DNA from: Alteromonas sp. KC3
Lineage (GTDB): Bacteria; Pseudomonadota; Gammaproteobacteria; Enterobacterales; Alteromonadaceae
Assembly: GCF_016756315.1 (NCBI RefSeq)
Contig: NZ_AP024235.1
Span: 4,497,648 to 4,561,647, forward strand
Reading direction: 5' to 3'
Length of the DNA: 64,000 nt
Shown here: positions 51,657 to 60,380 of the stretch, piece after piece
Numbering within the stretch: position 1 is the first letter of the stretch
How the letters are laid out: each line of letters opens with the position of its first letter
Program-made: the position numbers and the translations under genes
Notes under the pieces: generated by a model
The model's database searches: none
What the model was told of the DNA's origin: nothing
Seen by the model: only the letters and a program-made list of their open reading frames with translations

Positions 51657-52325
51657 TTAACTCTTCTTTGATGCGGCATATTTTTCCACAAGCTTTCTAG
51701 CATTATCATCCGCTTCTATGCCGGCTGCAACTTTCACTTGCTGTGTACCTACTACTTTTGTTGGCGCATAGCCTGATGCAAGTCGCTTGCGTTTGATATT
51801 GTTGGCAAATTTTTGTGTCCATTGAAATTCGCTGAATACCGAGCTAGGGCGACCCAACCAATAAGCGACAAATTCACCCACTTCGTTATCATCGAATGTT
51901 TTATCGATAATACCCAGTAGTGACGCCATCTCTTCAAACAGTGCTTGGTTCGGTTTCCAAGTTGCTGACATTGCGCTGTGACGTGTATGTAGCTGATCAA
52001 AGTCAGACTGCGGCTCGCTAATTAGCGGAAGCAGTAGCGTTTTGCCATTAATGGTGTGCTCTAAATCCATCTCAACAGGAAGTGCCACTAAACCCACTTG
52101 TTCCAGTTGTTTTATTAACGAGTTTATTTGCCGACCCCGTTGATAGGGGGTGTCTTTATCATCACCGTTAAGTAAATTCAGCAAGTGCTTATAATCAATA
52201 GGAGATGAAGACGTGGTAGCGCTATTGGCGCCTTCTCGTAACCCAAGCAAATATAATACGCGACACTCGTTAGACAGTGGCGAGGTTAATGCGGCGAGCT
52301 CAGCTTGGGTAAGATTCGTTATCAT
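51657..52325 (-). CDS. DnaT-like primosomal protein
   Basis: 222 residues. An N-terminal winged-helix-like region (LTQAELAALTSPLSNECRVLYLLGLREG) and a C-terminal DnaT single-strand-binding domain (WKPNQALFEEMASLLGIIDKTFDDNEVGEFVAYWLGRPSSVFSEFQWTQKFANNIKR). DnaT helps PriA/PriB hand DNA to DnaC-DnaB at restart. ATGA overlap with mioC upstream and 6 bp to the DnaC-like gene. Confidence 0.85.
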   Translation of the reverse strand: MITNLTQAELAALTSPLSNECRVLYLLGLREGANSATTSSSPIDYKHLLNLLNGDDKDTPYQRGRQINSLIKQLEQVGLVALPVEMDLEHTINGKTLLLPLISEPQSDFDQLHTRHSAMSATWKPNQALFEEMASLLGIIDKTFDDNEVGEFVAYWLGRPSSVFSEFQWTQKFANNIKRKRLASGYAPTKVVGTQQVKVAAGIEADDNARKLVEKYAASKKS

Positions 52326-52759
52326 AAATGATCAAGCTGACCTTCAAACCATTCCACTGCCGCATCTTCAGGAATTGGGTGTTCAAGCACATCGATATAA
52401 AGTGCATCGGCAAGTAAAGTACCACCGTTATCAGTAATATGCTTTTCTATTTCTTTAGCGCCAAAGCAAAAAGTATCGTAACTGGTATCACCTAGGCCAA
52501 TGACAAATGCATTTACTGTGTGTAAAGGTGCGCCTTTTAATTGCGCGGCAAATTCTTGAATATTGTCTGGGAGTTCACCTGCTCCATGAGTCGACGTGCA
52601 TACAATCCATGTCGTATCCGTTTTTATATCATCAAGATTTGGCTCGGTGTGAATTGTGTGTGTATGACCGCTTGCATCAAGCTTTTCAGCTATGGCATCT
52701 GCTACGTACTCTGAAGCACCTAACATGGTGCCTACAATAATTTCAAAATGCTTACTCAT
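52322..52759 (-). CDS. mioC: Flavodoxin-like MioC protein
   Basis: 145 residues. FMN-binding VGTMLGASEYVADAIAE and the STHGAGELPDNI loop of flavodoxins; GLGDTSYDTFCFGAKEIE is typical of MioC. MioC is an FMN protein linked to biotin synthase in vitro and lies beside oriC in enterics. Here the mioC-dnaT-dnaC-like trio sits between mnmE and the ABC-F gene. Confidence 0.92.
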   Translation of the reverse strand: MSKHFEIIVGTMLGASEYVADAIAEKLDASGHTHTIHTEPNLDDIKTDTTWIVCTSTHGAGELPDNIQEFAAQLKGAPLHTVNAFVIGLGDTSYDTFCFGAKEIEKHITDNGGTLLADALYIDVLEHPIPEDAAVEWFEGQLDHL

Positions 52760-52785
52760 GGTTTACTGACTTCTTGTTATATCTC

Positions 52786-54174
52786 TTATTTGCCAATACA
52801 AAACGACGAAAATATCTTACCAAGCAGGTCGTCTGAAGTGAATTCACCGGTTATCTCACAAAGTGCTTGATGGGCTAGACGCAACTCTTCGGCAAGTAAC
52901 TCTCCGGCCATCGCATCGTGCAACTGCTGTTCGCCTGTACTGACATAGCTATAGGCCTGATCTAAGGCATCGATATGACGGCGACGAGCGATAAATTGCC
53001 CTTCAGTAGTGGTGTCAAACCCCATCGTTTTAGCCAGATGCGCCTTAAGCGTATCAACACCATCACCTTGTTTTGCCGACAGATTGATAACCGATATATC
53101 GCCTTGTTGTGTATTGACGGTACTTTGACCGATATCTAACGTACTCAGGTCGGCTTTATTGCGTACCACAGTAACAGGAATACCTTGTGGGAGGCGAGCC
53201 ATAAATTCTGGCCAAATAGCGAAGGGATCAATGACTGTCGTTGCGGTTGAATCAACCACAAACAACACGTGATCTGCCTCGTTTATTGCTTGCCATGCGC
53301 GCTCAATACCAATTTGTTCTACTTTGTCGGGGCTTTCGCGAAGACCCGCAGTATCAATAATGTGAACGGGCATGCCATCAATATGAATATGTTCTTTCAG
53401 TACATCCCTTGTAGTGCCCGCTATATCAGTGACAATTGCACTGTCGCGACCAGCTAATGCATTTAACAGGCTTGATTTGCCAGCGTTGGGTCTACCTGCA
53501 ATGACCACCTGCATACCTTCGCGTAACAAGGTACCTTGTTTAGCTTGTTCGCGCACGGTAGTGAGGCTTTGCATAATGGTGCTTAAGTCACCTGCTACTT
53601 TGCCGTCTGATAAGAAATCAATTTCTTCTTCTGGAAAATCGATCGCTGCTTCAACGTACATGCGAAGGTGAACAATTTGGTCAGATAATGTTTGAATTTG
53701 TGTTGAAAACTCACCCTGTAATGAGCGAAGGGCACTACGAGCGGCTTGCTTAGAACTGGCGTCTATCAAGTCAGCAATTGCTTCTGCCTGTGCAAGGTCT
53801 AGTTTGTCGTTTAAAAACGCCTGTTCACTAAATTCACCAGGATTGGCTAAACGAGCGTGACCCGTCGCCAGCACAGCATCTATTAGCATATCCATGACGA
53901 CTTGACCGCCGTGGCCTTGAAGTTCAAGTACATCTTCACCAGTGAAGGAATTAGGCCCTTTAAAAAACAGGGCAATACCTTGGTCTATAACGTCATTGTT
54001 GGCGTCTACAAACGGCGTATAGGTTGCAAGACGCGGTGTTAACACACTTGGTACCAATGCACTGGCGATGTCTTTAGCTTTTGGGCCTGATATGCGAACA
54101 ATGCCCACACCACCTCGACCCGGCGCTGTCGCTTGGGCTGTGATGGTGTCGGTTGAAAGGGTGAGTGAGTCCAT
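52786..54174 (-). CDS. mnmE: tRNA U34 modification GTPase MnmE
   Basis: 462 residues. N-terminal tetrahydrofolate-binding domain ([21 protein letters not shown]), G domain ([52 protein letters not shown]) and C-terminal CIGK, the Cys shared by the family. Partner of MnmG. In the pre-insertion chromosome its ATG would have lain 2 bp after the yajQ stop; the element at 54183-59844 now separates them. Possible new promoter at 54251-54279. Confidence 0.98.
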   Translation of the reverse strand: MDSLTLSTDTITAQATAPGRGGVGIVRISGPKAKDIASALVPSVLTPRLATYTPFVDANNDVIDQGIALFFKGPNSFTGEDVLELQGHGGQVVMDMLIDAVLATGHARLANPGEFSEQAFLNDKLDLAQAEAIADLIDASSKQAARSALRSLQGEFSTQIQTLSDQIVHLRMYVEAAIDFPEEEIDFLSDGKVAGDLSTIMQSLTTVREQAKQGTLLREGMQVVIAGRPNAGKSSLLNALAGRDSAIVTDIAGTTRDVLKEHIHIDGMPVHIIDTAGLRESPDKVEQIGIERAWQAINEADHVLFVVDSTATTVIDPFAIWPEFMARLPQGIPVTVVRNKADLSTLDIGQSTVNTQQGDISVINLSAKQGDGVDTLKAHLAKTMGFDTTTEGQFIARRRHIDALDQAYSYVSTGEQQLHDAMAGELLAEELRLAHQALCEITGEFTSDDLLGKIFSSFCIGK

Positions 54175-54182
54175 AATTAGTC

Positions 54183-54195
54183 GCGGAAGTTCTTA
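54183..54195. repeat. Left attachment scar of the serine-integrase element
   Basis: GCGGAAGTTCTTA, identical to 59832-59844. Read on minus it is the end of yajQ (AAG AAC TTC CGC) and is followed by GAC TAA (54182-54177), the missing last codon and stop of the ancestral yajQ (family ending NFRD). The mnmE ATG follows after 2 bases. This copy therefore marks the junction left when the element inserted. Confidence 0.85.
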
Positions 54196-54250
54196 TTGTT
54201 GAGATTTGATGATGACATAGTGAGTTTCTTCTATTGGTGAGTGTGTATGT

Positions 54251-54279
54251 AGTATACAAGCGATAGAGGTCGCTACCAA
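54251..54279 (-). promoter_or_regulatory. Candidate promoter facing mnmE
   Basis: On the minus strand TTGGTA (54279-54274), a 17-base spacer and TATACT (54256-54251), a good sigma-70 fit. It lies inside the left end of the element, about 75 bp before the mnmE ATG. An 8-bp inverted repeat, CTATTGGT (54231-54238) with ACCAATAG (54275-54282), overlaps it and may bind a regulator. Confidence 0.55.
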
Positions 54280-54318
54280 TAGAGATAAGGGAGTTAGTCC
54301 TTCAACTCCCAATGTGGG

Positions 54319-54441
54319 CTAACGAACCTTAAATTTGAAACAAGTTCCGTTCTTAGGGTATATGTATTCTCCGGAACGCCAGTGCTTCACACGCTTGCAG
54401 TAGACGTAACCGTCTTCATAGTATGAGTCTTTAGATGACAT
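54319..54441 (-). CDS. Small 40-residue basic protein
   Basis: ATG 54441 with AAGGAGAG 6-8 bases upstream. Tyr- and Lys-rich: MSSKDSYYEDGYVYC, RSGEYIYPKNGTCFKFKV, two Cys. The frame extends upstream to 54672, but the strong ribosome site marks this ATG. Overlaps the end of another tiny gene by 11 bp. Not recognised; a phage-like or element-specific protein is possible. Confidence 0.5.
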   Translation of the reverse strand: MSSKDSYYEDGYVYCKRVKHWRSGEYIYPKNGTCFKFKVR

Positions 54442-54538
54442 GACGCTCTCCTTGGTTAAGTGAGTCCAAGTAGCATTGACAGAACAGCTCGAGTTGTTTA
54501 CCGCGACAGTTACAGTTGCGATTAGTAAAATTAGGCAT
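54431..54538 (-). CDS. Tiny Cys-rich 35-residue protein
   Basis: ATG 54538 with AAGGAGG 4-5 bases upstream and TAA at 54433-54431. Sequence begins MPNFTNRNCNCRGKQLELF and has four cysteines (CNC, then CQC), which suggests a metal site. It overlaps the next tiny gene, so both are likely translated from one message. Too short for most gene callers. Not recognised. Confidence 0.4.
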   Translation of the reverse strand: MPNFTNRNCNCRGKQLELFCQCYLDSLNQGERHVI

Positions 54539-54856
54539 AGTGCCTCCTTTACAAAGTGGTTGTATTTTAAACACGCAACTACTAACATAAAGGTGTGAAA
54601 GTGATGCAAGCGGTGCGTGCCGTTTTGCAGACCAAAAGAAGCTGGTGCGAACTCTATGCCCTTAGAGTCCACTGGCTTTTTTTTGACCTACTGTAGATGA
54701 GTGTATACTTCTCATACGGATTGAGCAATACTTTTAATTGATTTATTTTTTACTGGTCAGACCATGGTTATCTATGTTTGGTATGGTTTTTTGAACTGTT
54801 TGACTAGACATTGTTGAGTCAGTATATTTGGGTGAAAATGGCTTGTTTGGTGTTAC
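54539..54856. other. Element intergenic region with divergent promoters
   Basis: About 320 bp between the tiny minus-strand genes and the plus-strand regulator. A plus-strand TTGACC (54683-54688) with TATACT (54704-54709), spacing 15, could serve 54857. No gene seen. Confidence 0.4.
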
Positions 54857-55183
54857 ATGACCGTTAAGAAAATACGTAATATAGATATAGTAGAGTTTAA
54901 GAAAAGGCCTTGCGTACGTCACAATCTGGACGAGTTTTACCAACCTCCTTCTAGTAAGGATTTACGCGACCTTATAAGTATTATGCACTGGAATTATGCA
55001 GACGTTGCTAAGCTTGTTGGTGTCTCTTTAACTTCAAAGGGAAGCAGTGCAACTGTACAGCGTTGGTGTTCTCCTGAGTCTTCTGGTGATTACCGTAAAA
55101 TACCCTTTAGTGCATGGAGGCTTTTATTAGCCTATGCGGATATTATTGCGGTGAGCAGCAGACAAGCGCAGGAGCTACTGTGA
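54857..55183 (+). CDS. Putative DNA-binding regulator of the element
   Basis: 108 residues. A middle helix-turn-helix-like region: DLRDLISIMHWNYADVAKLVGVSLTSKGSSATVQRWCSPES, with the AKLVGVS turn and TVQRW recognition helix; the start is basic and the tail helical (AWRLLLAYADIIAVSSRQAQELL). Similar short regulators occur in integrative elements. Probably controls the element's genes. Family not certain. Confidence 0.6.
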   Translation: MTVKKIRNIDIVEFKKRPCVRHNLDEFYQPPSSKDLRDLISIMHWNYADVAKLVGVSLTSKGSSATVQRWCSPESSGDYRKIPFSAWRLLLAYADIIAVSSRQAQELL

Positions 55184-55223
55184 TTTAAGTAAGTTGCATG
55201 TAATTGATAACAAATTGATAGCG

Positions 55224-55928
55224 TCAAATACCAATAGAAATATGCCCATTTCGATGAGTTATCAATTCAATTACACTCTCAATAGGAACATAAAAAATAG
55301 CAGTGTATTCTTCTAAGTTTGTCACTACGGGATTTGAATAAAAAGCAATGCCAATAGGAAAGTTGCTAGTAGAGTCATAGACTGGACTTCCAGAGTGCCC
55401 GCCAGTAATTTTAGACTCTGTGTCCACTCTAGCTATATTGAAGCGAGCCTCTGTTATACCAGTTGCTAAACTTTGTTTTATATCATTCAACTCTGTAGCA
55501 AAGCACTCTACTCGTTCAGGTAGAATTCGTTCATCAGATAAACTGTTTACCATCTTTCGTAGATATTCTGTTGAGTATCCACGCAGCTCAAGCTTATGCC
55601 CTTTTACCCTGTGGGATAGAGATTCAAATTGAGGTAAAGACGCTGGGGTAATTGTTTTAAGAGGTGAAGCCAATTGATAAACCACTATGTCATGTCTGAG
55701 AATATTAGTATCACTCGGGTGTATTAATCGTTCTTTTAAGGCTACATACTCAACTTCTTGAGACCCCCACAATGCTTTTGACGGGTTCGCAATTACCCCA
55801 TATTCAAAAGTGGCAGGTTCATCAGCAACATGGCTACATGTAACTACATAAAAATCACCTTCGTAAGTAAAGTAAAGGCCTGTGCCTATTATCCCTAATT
55901 GTGACTTTATTGTTATCAGTACTTCCAT
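55224..55928 (-). CDS. Trypsin-like serine protease domain protein
   Basis: 234 residues, no signal peptide. A chymotrypsin-type triad is visible: His33 in VVTCSHVAD, Asp80 in RHDIVVYQL, Ser179 in GGHSGSPVYD, with the final VPIESVIELI. The first residue block forms a barrel-like VLITIKSQLGIIGTGLYFTYEG. It is thus a cytoplasmic trypsin-like peptidase carried by the mobile element. Role unknown. Comparable single proteases occur as effectors in defence and abortive-infection loci, but no sensor partner is evident here. Confidence 0.75.
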   Translation of the reverse strand: MEVLITIKSQLGIIGTGLYFTYEGDFYVVTCSHVADEPATFEYGVIANPSKALWGSQEVEYVALKERLIHPSDTNILRHDIVVYQLASPLKTITPASLPQFESLSHRVKGHKLELRGYSTEYLRKMVNSLSDERILPERVECFATELNDIKQSLATGITEARFNIARVDTESKITGGHSGSPVYDSTSNFPIGIAFYSNPVVTNLEEYTAIFYVPIESVIELITHRNGHISIGI

Positions 55929-56308
55929 TTAAATTCTCCTTATTACTTACTAAAAAGCTATCCTCAGGCTTTTAGTGCCAATGTGCAACTATGTTGTCAG
56001 TCACTATCACCAACCCTAAAGCACTCAAAGTTATTCCTTACGACTTATCTCTTTTTTAGTGGTCTTGGTAGTATTAACACATTACGAGGTTACAAGGGGA
56101 AGCCGTAAGGGTCTCTTAAAGGGTAGTCACAACGTAGTCAGAAATGGACTTTTGACTACACCATTTACGACTCGTAAAAACCCCTGTAAGCATTGATATG
56201 GAAGGCCTGTGCGGATTCTTCTGTGTGTCTTTAGGGGTGCCCACCTTGTGTTAACTCTTTACAACCTGTAAAGTCGCCTCCCTTTTTAACGTAATAGGCT
56301 CCTCCAAA
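55929..56308. promoter_or_regulatory. Element control region with two palindromes
   Basis: About 380 bp without a gene. Two inverted repeats, TTTACGA-C-TCGTAAA (56164-56178) and CTTTACA-ACC-TGTAAAG (56257-56273), lie upstream of the ParB-like gene, with related TTACGA-type stretches near 56039 and 56080. Candidate operators or partition sites for the ParB-like protein. Confidence 0.45.
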
Positions 56309-57133
56309 TTGGCAAACGAACGAATCACACTATCCAGTATTAACGCTACAGACCTGCGATACCAGAACAGAGACCCAAGGACAGGCACCTATGGAGAGAA
56401 AGAGAGCGAGAAATTAAGCAGCAAGGGTCATATCAAGAACATAGTCAAACACCTTGAGGATGATCCTAAGAACAAAGTGGAGAAAATAGAAGTCACCTAT
56501 GACCCTACCAATACTGATATGTATATCATCGTTGATGGGTTCCACAGGTATGCCGCCTTTAAGGAAATTAATAAGAAGACCAAAGGAAAACGCTTTAAGC
56601 AAATTAGAGTAAAACTGATTAAGGAAGTGACGGAACAAAAGGCCTTATCTATTAACACTGAGCACACCGCTAAATCACTAACCCATAGCCAAAAAACAGA
56701 AAACCAATGGCAAAAGTTCTTGGGACTGATGAGGGATAACCCTAGTGTCAGTAAGAAGGAAACGGTTGAGGCACTTGGGATTACTTCATCTACAGTGGAT
56801 AACTGGCGTAGAGATAGAAAGACGTTCATGGAGGCTGGATTCTTTGAGAAGACAAGCCAAGTAGCAAAGAATGAGGTCACTGGCTTTCCTATGCTCAAAC
56901 CTTCCAGAGACATGCTCAGAAGCGACACAGGGAACGAGCCTCAGGAGGAATCTGAAGGGCAACTAGTGGAGGGGGACAAGAAAGCCCTTGCAGCAATCCT
57001 GAAGATGGTGAAGAAGTCAAAAGAGCCAGACAAACTCAATAAGATGGTCAATCACTTCTGGGGAGAGAATCCTAACCATGTTGACTATGACATTGTTTTA
57101 GAAGATGTCGAACAGGTTTACGAGGGCTTCTAA
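56309..57133 (+). CDS. ParB/Srx-fold DNA-binding protein
   Basis: 274 residues, TTG start with only a weak ribosome site. N-terminal ParB-like fold: HIKNIVKHLEDDPKNKVEKIEVTY, MYIIVDGFHRYAAFKEINKK (the D-G-x-H-R motif shared with ParB GER/DGxHR), then a helix-turn-helix (SKKETVEALGITSSTVDNWRRDRKTF). The C-terminal part is acidic and then helical (ALAAILKMVKKSKEPDKLNKMVNHFW). Such proteins act as partition or regulatory factors of plasmids and elements. Followed by the resolvase gene. Confidence 0.75.
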   Translation: MANERITLSSINATDLRYQNRDPRTGTYGEKESEKLSSKGHIKNIVKHLEDDPKNKVEKIEVTYDPTNTDMYIIVDGFHRYAAFKEINKKTKGKRFKQIRVKLIKEVTEQKALSINTEHTAKSLTHSQKTENQWQKFLGLMRDNPSVSKKETVEALGITSSTVDNWRRDRKTFMEAGFFEKTSQVAKNEVTGFPMLKPSRDMLRSDTGNEPQEESEGQLVEGDKKALAAILKMVKKSKEPDKLNKMVNHFWGENPNHVDYDIVLEDVEQVYEGF

Positions 57134-57291
57134 CAACTCCACCTGCGGCAGGGCTTTAATGGGTAGCTCAAAAGCTTCATATATGAGCCAGTTACTTTGA
57201 GCTAGTCTAACCATGTATCAAAAGTGGGGTGTTGAAATTTATTGGCTAGGCTCATAGAATACCCCCCACTTTTCACCCATAGAGAAACATT

Positions 57292-57882
57292 GTGAGCCAA
57301 CGTACCTATTTTTATTGTCGCGTATCGACCTCAGATCAGACCACAGCTAACCAAGTACAAGCTTTTAAGAGTAAGGGTTATGAGGTCAACGAGGACTTTG
57401 TCATTGCAGAGACTGTATCAGGTGCTGTGTGCGCAATGGAGCGTAAAGGCTTCAGAAACATGGTTGAAAACAAACTGATAAACGGAGATACGCTTGTAGT
57501 CCTTAAGCTTGATCGCTTAGGAAGAGATAACATTGACGTACAGCAGACTATTGATTTGCTCCTTGAGAAGGGTATCAACGTTCGCATATTGGATTTACCG
57601 TTTAAAGAGCTAGTTACCCCAGAAAACAGATTAATGTTGAAGATTTTCGCAGCCTTTGCAGCCTTTGAGAAAGACCGTATCAGAGAGCGTACCCTTGAGG
57701 CTCAAGCCAGAGCCAGAGCAGAAGGTAAGACAATTGGAAGACCACCCAAAGCAACCCCTGAGAAGGTCGCAGAGCTACGCACAAGCGGTCTATCAATATC
57801 AGTCACAGCTAAGCGATTAGGCGTCTCAGAAGCCACTGTAAAGCGCCTGTACGCTACAGCAAAGAAACAAGCTCAACAGTAA
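57292..57882 (+). CDS. Small serine recombinase (resolvase/invertase)
   Basis: 196 residues, GTG start. Catalytic domain FYCRVSTSDQTTANQV (Ser10-type nucleophile), LVVLKLDRLGRDNIDVQQTIDLL, AAFAAFEKDRIRERTLEAQARARAEGKTIGRPPKA linker and a C-terminal HTH (LSISVTAKRLGVSEATVKRLYATAKK). Complete. Normally resolves cointegrates or inverts DNA; here it may work within the element, for example on dimers. Distinct from the large integrase that follows on minus. Confidence 0.92.
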   Translation: MSQRTYFYCRVSTSDQTTANQVQAFKSKGYEVNEDFVIAETVSGAVCAMERKGFRNMVENKLINGDTLVVLKLDRLGRDNIDVQQTIDLLLEKGINVRILDLPFKELVTPENRLMLKIFAAFAAFEKDRIRERTLEAQARARAEGKTIGRPPKATPEKVAELRTSGLSISVTAKRLGVSEATVKRLYATAKKQAQQ

Positions 57883-58159
57883 CAGTTATCCTATCTAAAA
57901 CGCTGTGGTTGCTGATTTGTGTACACTTTGGGGATTCTCAGGTGTACCCATCATCATTAAAAAAACTAAACCGCATCCACCCGTTATCTGCCCCAAATAG
58001 TCCCTAGTGTTTGTTAATGGAATGTACTGAAAAAATGAGCAAACGATAAAAACGTTTTTTTGTAGAGTCATGGAACGATGCAATCGAGTAGGAGGGGCAG
58101 CACCTCGCTCCCTCCCCCCCTGTACCCATAACGAACCCAGAGAGGCTACCTGAAGTTCA

Positions 58160-59776
58160 TTAGATTGCTAGGTAGTAGCCACCTCCCAGCGGAGTTCCGC
58201 GCTCCTCTGTAACTATCTCATGACCGCTATCAGTCACATATGTGCCTACCTTAGGAGCCTTGTCTTCTTTGATGATAGATACCTCACCAACATGTTCATT
58301 GCTAATCTTGAGCTCTTTTTTCTCAAACCAAATATCTGTGCCAAGTACAGTTGCTACACCATCTAGGAGGTCAATCTTAAACCCATCAATTGAGTGTAAG
58401 TAAGTGTTTAACTTATTAGCATCAGCTTTACTACCTTCAAGGACACCTGTGACTAGAGCTGGGACTTCTTCTTTGGCTATCCTCAGCATTCTAAATGCTC
58501 TTACCTCAGCGGACTCGACAGGCTCTACCTCAGATAGTTTAACTTTTAGCGTTTCAACCTCATTACTCGCTTTATCCAGCTCTCTTGTGAGGGTAACTAG
58601 CATGGTAGAGTTTTCTGATAGGCCTATAGATTGTACGAGGTTACTGACTTTATTTTCAGCCTTCGCCAACAGTGTCTCTAAGTCGCGTTTTTCTTGAGGG
58701 GGCTTCTTATTTGGCTGTTTCATCATGAGGCTTGCTAGGCTTGTACTAAGTGAAGCAACGGAACCAAGTACCAGAGCTTTATATCTTATAGACTTCCTAT
58801 TTGTACATGAACCACCATCAACAGCGGTCCTGCATACGGCTGTCCTAGATTGAGGTCTACCATGGAGCTTTAGAGCGCCCCCACAGGCTCCACAGGACGT
58901 TAATCCAGATAAGGCACTATTCCACTGCTTGCTGTTACCTCTTGTCCGTGTACGAGAGTCTAGAGCTTTCTGCGCCATTGAGAACAACTCCTGAGACACT
59001 ACTGGTGGAAGGCAAAAGTACATGGTCTTGTCAGCTTTACGAGTGTGCCAACCAGTCAGTTGCTTGTTGCGTATAAGCTTAGTGATTTTCGAACTGTTCC
59101 AATTAACACCATCTTTAGTCAGCTTACCCTCACCATTAAGCTTTGCTGCGATGTCTGCTCCACCATAACCCTCAATAGAAAGGTTTAGAACTTCTTCAAT
59201 CAGAGAGACCCATGAGGAAAGCTCAACAACTTCCCCTGAAGAGTCACGTTCAAGCCAGAAGGGGAGTCTCATCTTTGGAAGTTTACCTTCCTTCATTTCC
59301 TTTTCTTTATTAGCCCAAACTTTACCAAGGCGTTCACTCTTAGAGCGAGACTCATCGTAACCACGGTGTAACCTCCCAGCTAACATATAGACTTGAGTTT
59401 GGTCTCCTTCATAGGTGTACCTCTGCTCATCGTCTAATGTGACAATGACTAACCCTTTTTCAAGTAAGTTCGTTACCAAGCTAAAGGCTTGCATCAACGG
59501 CTGTCTAGAGAGCCTGTCAGTCTGTTCTATGAGAAGATGAGTGCCTCTTGGTATATCACCATTGTCTAGCATTTCTAAAAGGCGTTTTAGCTGTCCACCT
59601 GCTTCTAGGTGCTTTCCGTGATAGCCAGATTTACCACCATCATGGAAGGATTGCATTAGTGTTAGGTTATGTTTTTTACAGAAGCGAAGAGAGAGCTCTT
59701 GTTGACGCTCTAGGCTTGTGCCGTGACGTTGTGAGCCTGAAGAGAAGCGAGTATATGATATTGCGAATTGAGACAA
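58160..59776 (-). CDS. Large serine recombinase (integrase of the element)
   Basis: 538 residues from a TTG codon. N-terminal resolvase domain with SYTRFSSGSQRHGTSLERQ (catalytic Ser), HDGGKSGYHGKHLEAGGQLKRLL and LLIEQTDRLSRQPL; a recombinase domain with LPFWLERD-like entry; zinc ribbon CGACGGALKLHG ... CRTAVDGGSC; then a coiled coil (about residues 365-430). It sits 56 bp from the 59832-59844 attachment copy, as an integrase normally does, and is the obvious enzyme that inserted the element into yajQ. Confidence 0.92.
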   Translation of the reverse strand: MSQFAISYTRFSSGSQRHGTSLERQQELSLRFCKKHNLTLMQSFHDGGKSGYHGKHLEAGGQLKRLLEMLDNGDIPRGTHLLIEQTDRLSRQPLMQAFSLVTNLLEKGLVIVTLDDEQRYTYEGDQTQVYMLAGRLHRGYDESRSKSERLGKVWANKEKEMKEGKLPKMRLPFWLERDSSGEVVELSSWVSLIEEVLNLSIEGYGGADIAAKLNGEGKLTKDGVNWNSSKITKLIRNKQLTGWHTRKADKTMYFCLPPVVSQELFSMAQKALDSRTRTRGNSKQWNSALSGLTSCGACGGALKLHGRPQSRTAVCRTAVDGGSCTNRKSIRYKALVLGSVASLSTSLASLMMKQPNKKPPQEKRDLETLLAKAENKVSNLVQSIGLSENSTMLVTLTRELDKASNEVETLKVKLSEVEPVESAEVRAFRMLRIAKEEVPALVTGVLEGSKADANKLNTYLHSIDGFKIDLLDGVATVLGTDIWFEKKELKISNEHVGEVSIIKEDKAPKVGTYVTDSGHEIVTEERGTPLGGGYYLAI

Positions 59777-59828
59777 GCAGAACGCCCCTAAGGATTAAAT
59801 GGGGCGGTAGTATAATGATGTTATCAAC

Positions 59829-60308
59829 TCAGCGGAAGTTCTTAAATTGAAATGGCTGGCCAAGGTCAGACGATTTTACAAGCGCAATCACTTGCTGCAG
59901 GTCATCACGCTTTTTGCCTGTAACACGCAACTCTTCGCCCTGAATGGCGGTTTGTACTTTAATTTTGGCGTCTTTAACCAACTTTACAATTTTCTTCGCC
60001 ATTGGTTGTTCAATACCTTCTTTAAAGGTAATGGTTTGACGGTAGGTTTTACCGTGTGCGTCGTAAGGCTTTACGTCCATCGATGAGGTATCAACGTTGC
60101 GCTTAGACATAGCAGTACGAAACATGCTTTCCATTTGTTGAAGCTGGAATTCAGCTTCTGCTTTCATCACTACGGTTTTATCTTTGTATTCAAAGCTGGC
60201 GTCTATGCCGCGAAAGTCAAAGCGTGTTGAAAGCTCTCGGCTGGCGTTTTCTGTTGCGTTACGCACTTCTTCCATATTCAATTCAGAAACAATATCAAAT
60301 GATGGCAC
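59829..60308 (-). CDS. yajQ: YajQ family nucleotide-binding protein (C-terminus altered by insertion)
   Basis: 159 residues. [25 protein letters not shown] start, [52 protein letters not shown] end. YajQ binds nucleotides; some members bind cyclic di-GMP. The last codons read AAC TTC CGC TGA, giving NFR instead of the family ending NFRD, because the element supplied a new stop; the ancestral GAC TAA is now at 54182-54177. Probably still functional, as only one residue is lost. Confidence 0.95.
   Translation of the reverse strand: MPSFDIVSELNMEEVRNATENASRELSTRFDFRGIDASFEYKDKTVVMKAEAEFQLQQMESMFRTAMSKRNVDTSSMDVKPYDAHGKTYRQTITFKEGIEQPMAKKIVKLVKDAKIKVQTAIQGEELRVTGKKRDDLQQVIALVKSSDLGQPFQFKNFR
59832..59844. 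repeat. Right attachment scar of the serine-integrase element
   Basis: GCGGAAGTTCTTA, the exact partner of 54183-54195, at the very end of yajQ. The distance between copies gives an element of about 5.65 kb. Confidence 0.85.
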
Positions 60309-60326
60309 AGGGAATATTCCTCTAAC

Positions 60327-60360
60327 TTGTAAGACAAAACAGCCCGCTTAGGCGGGCTGT
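60327..60360 (-). terminator. Terminator of yidC
   Basis: On minus, ACAGCCCGC-CTAA-GCGGGCTGT followed by TTTTGTC, between the yidC stop and the yajQ start. It separates yajQ into its own unit. Confidence 0.78.
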
Positions 60361-60380
60361 GTAATTGAGTGATCAGCGTA

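Noticed and set aside
54542..54672. Extension of the 40-residue gene to 117 residues
   Set aside because: The internal ATG at 54441 has a strong ribosome site, and the extra region overlaps the tiny Cys-rich gene in another frame.
57895..58083. Minus-strand 62-codon frame between the two recombinases
   Set aside because: No ribosome site, no recognisable motif; the region looks like an intergenic spacer.
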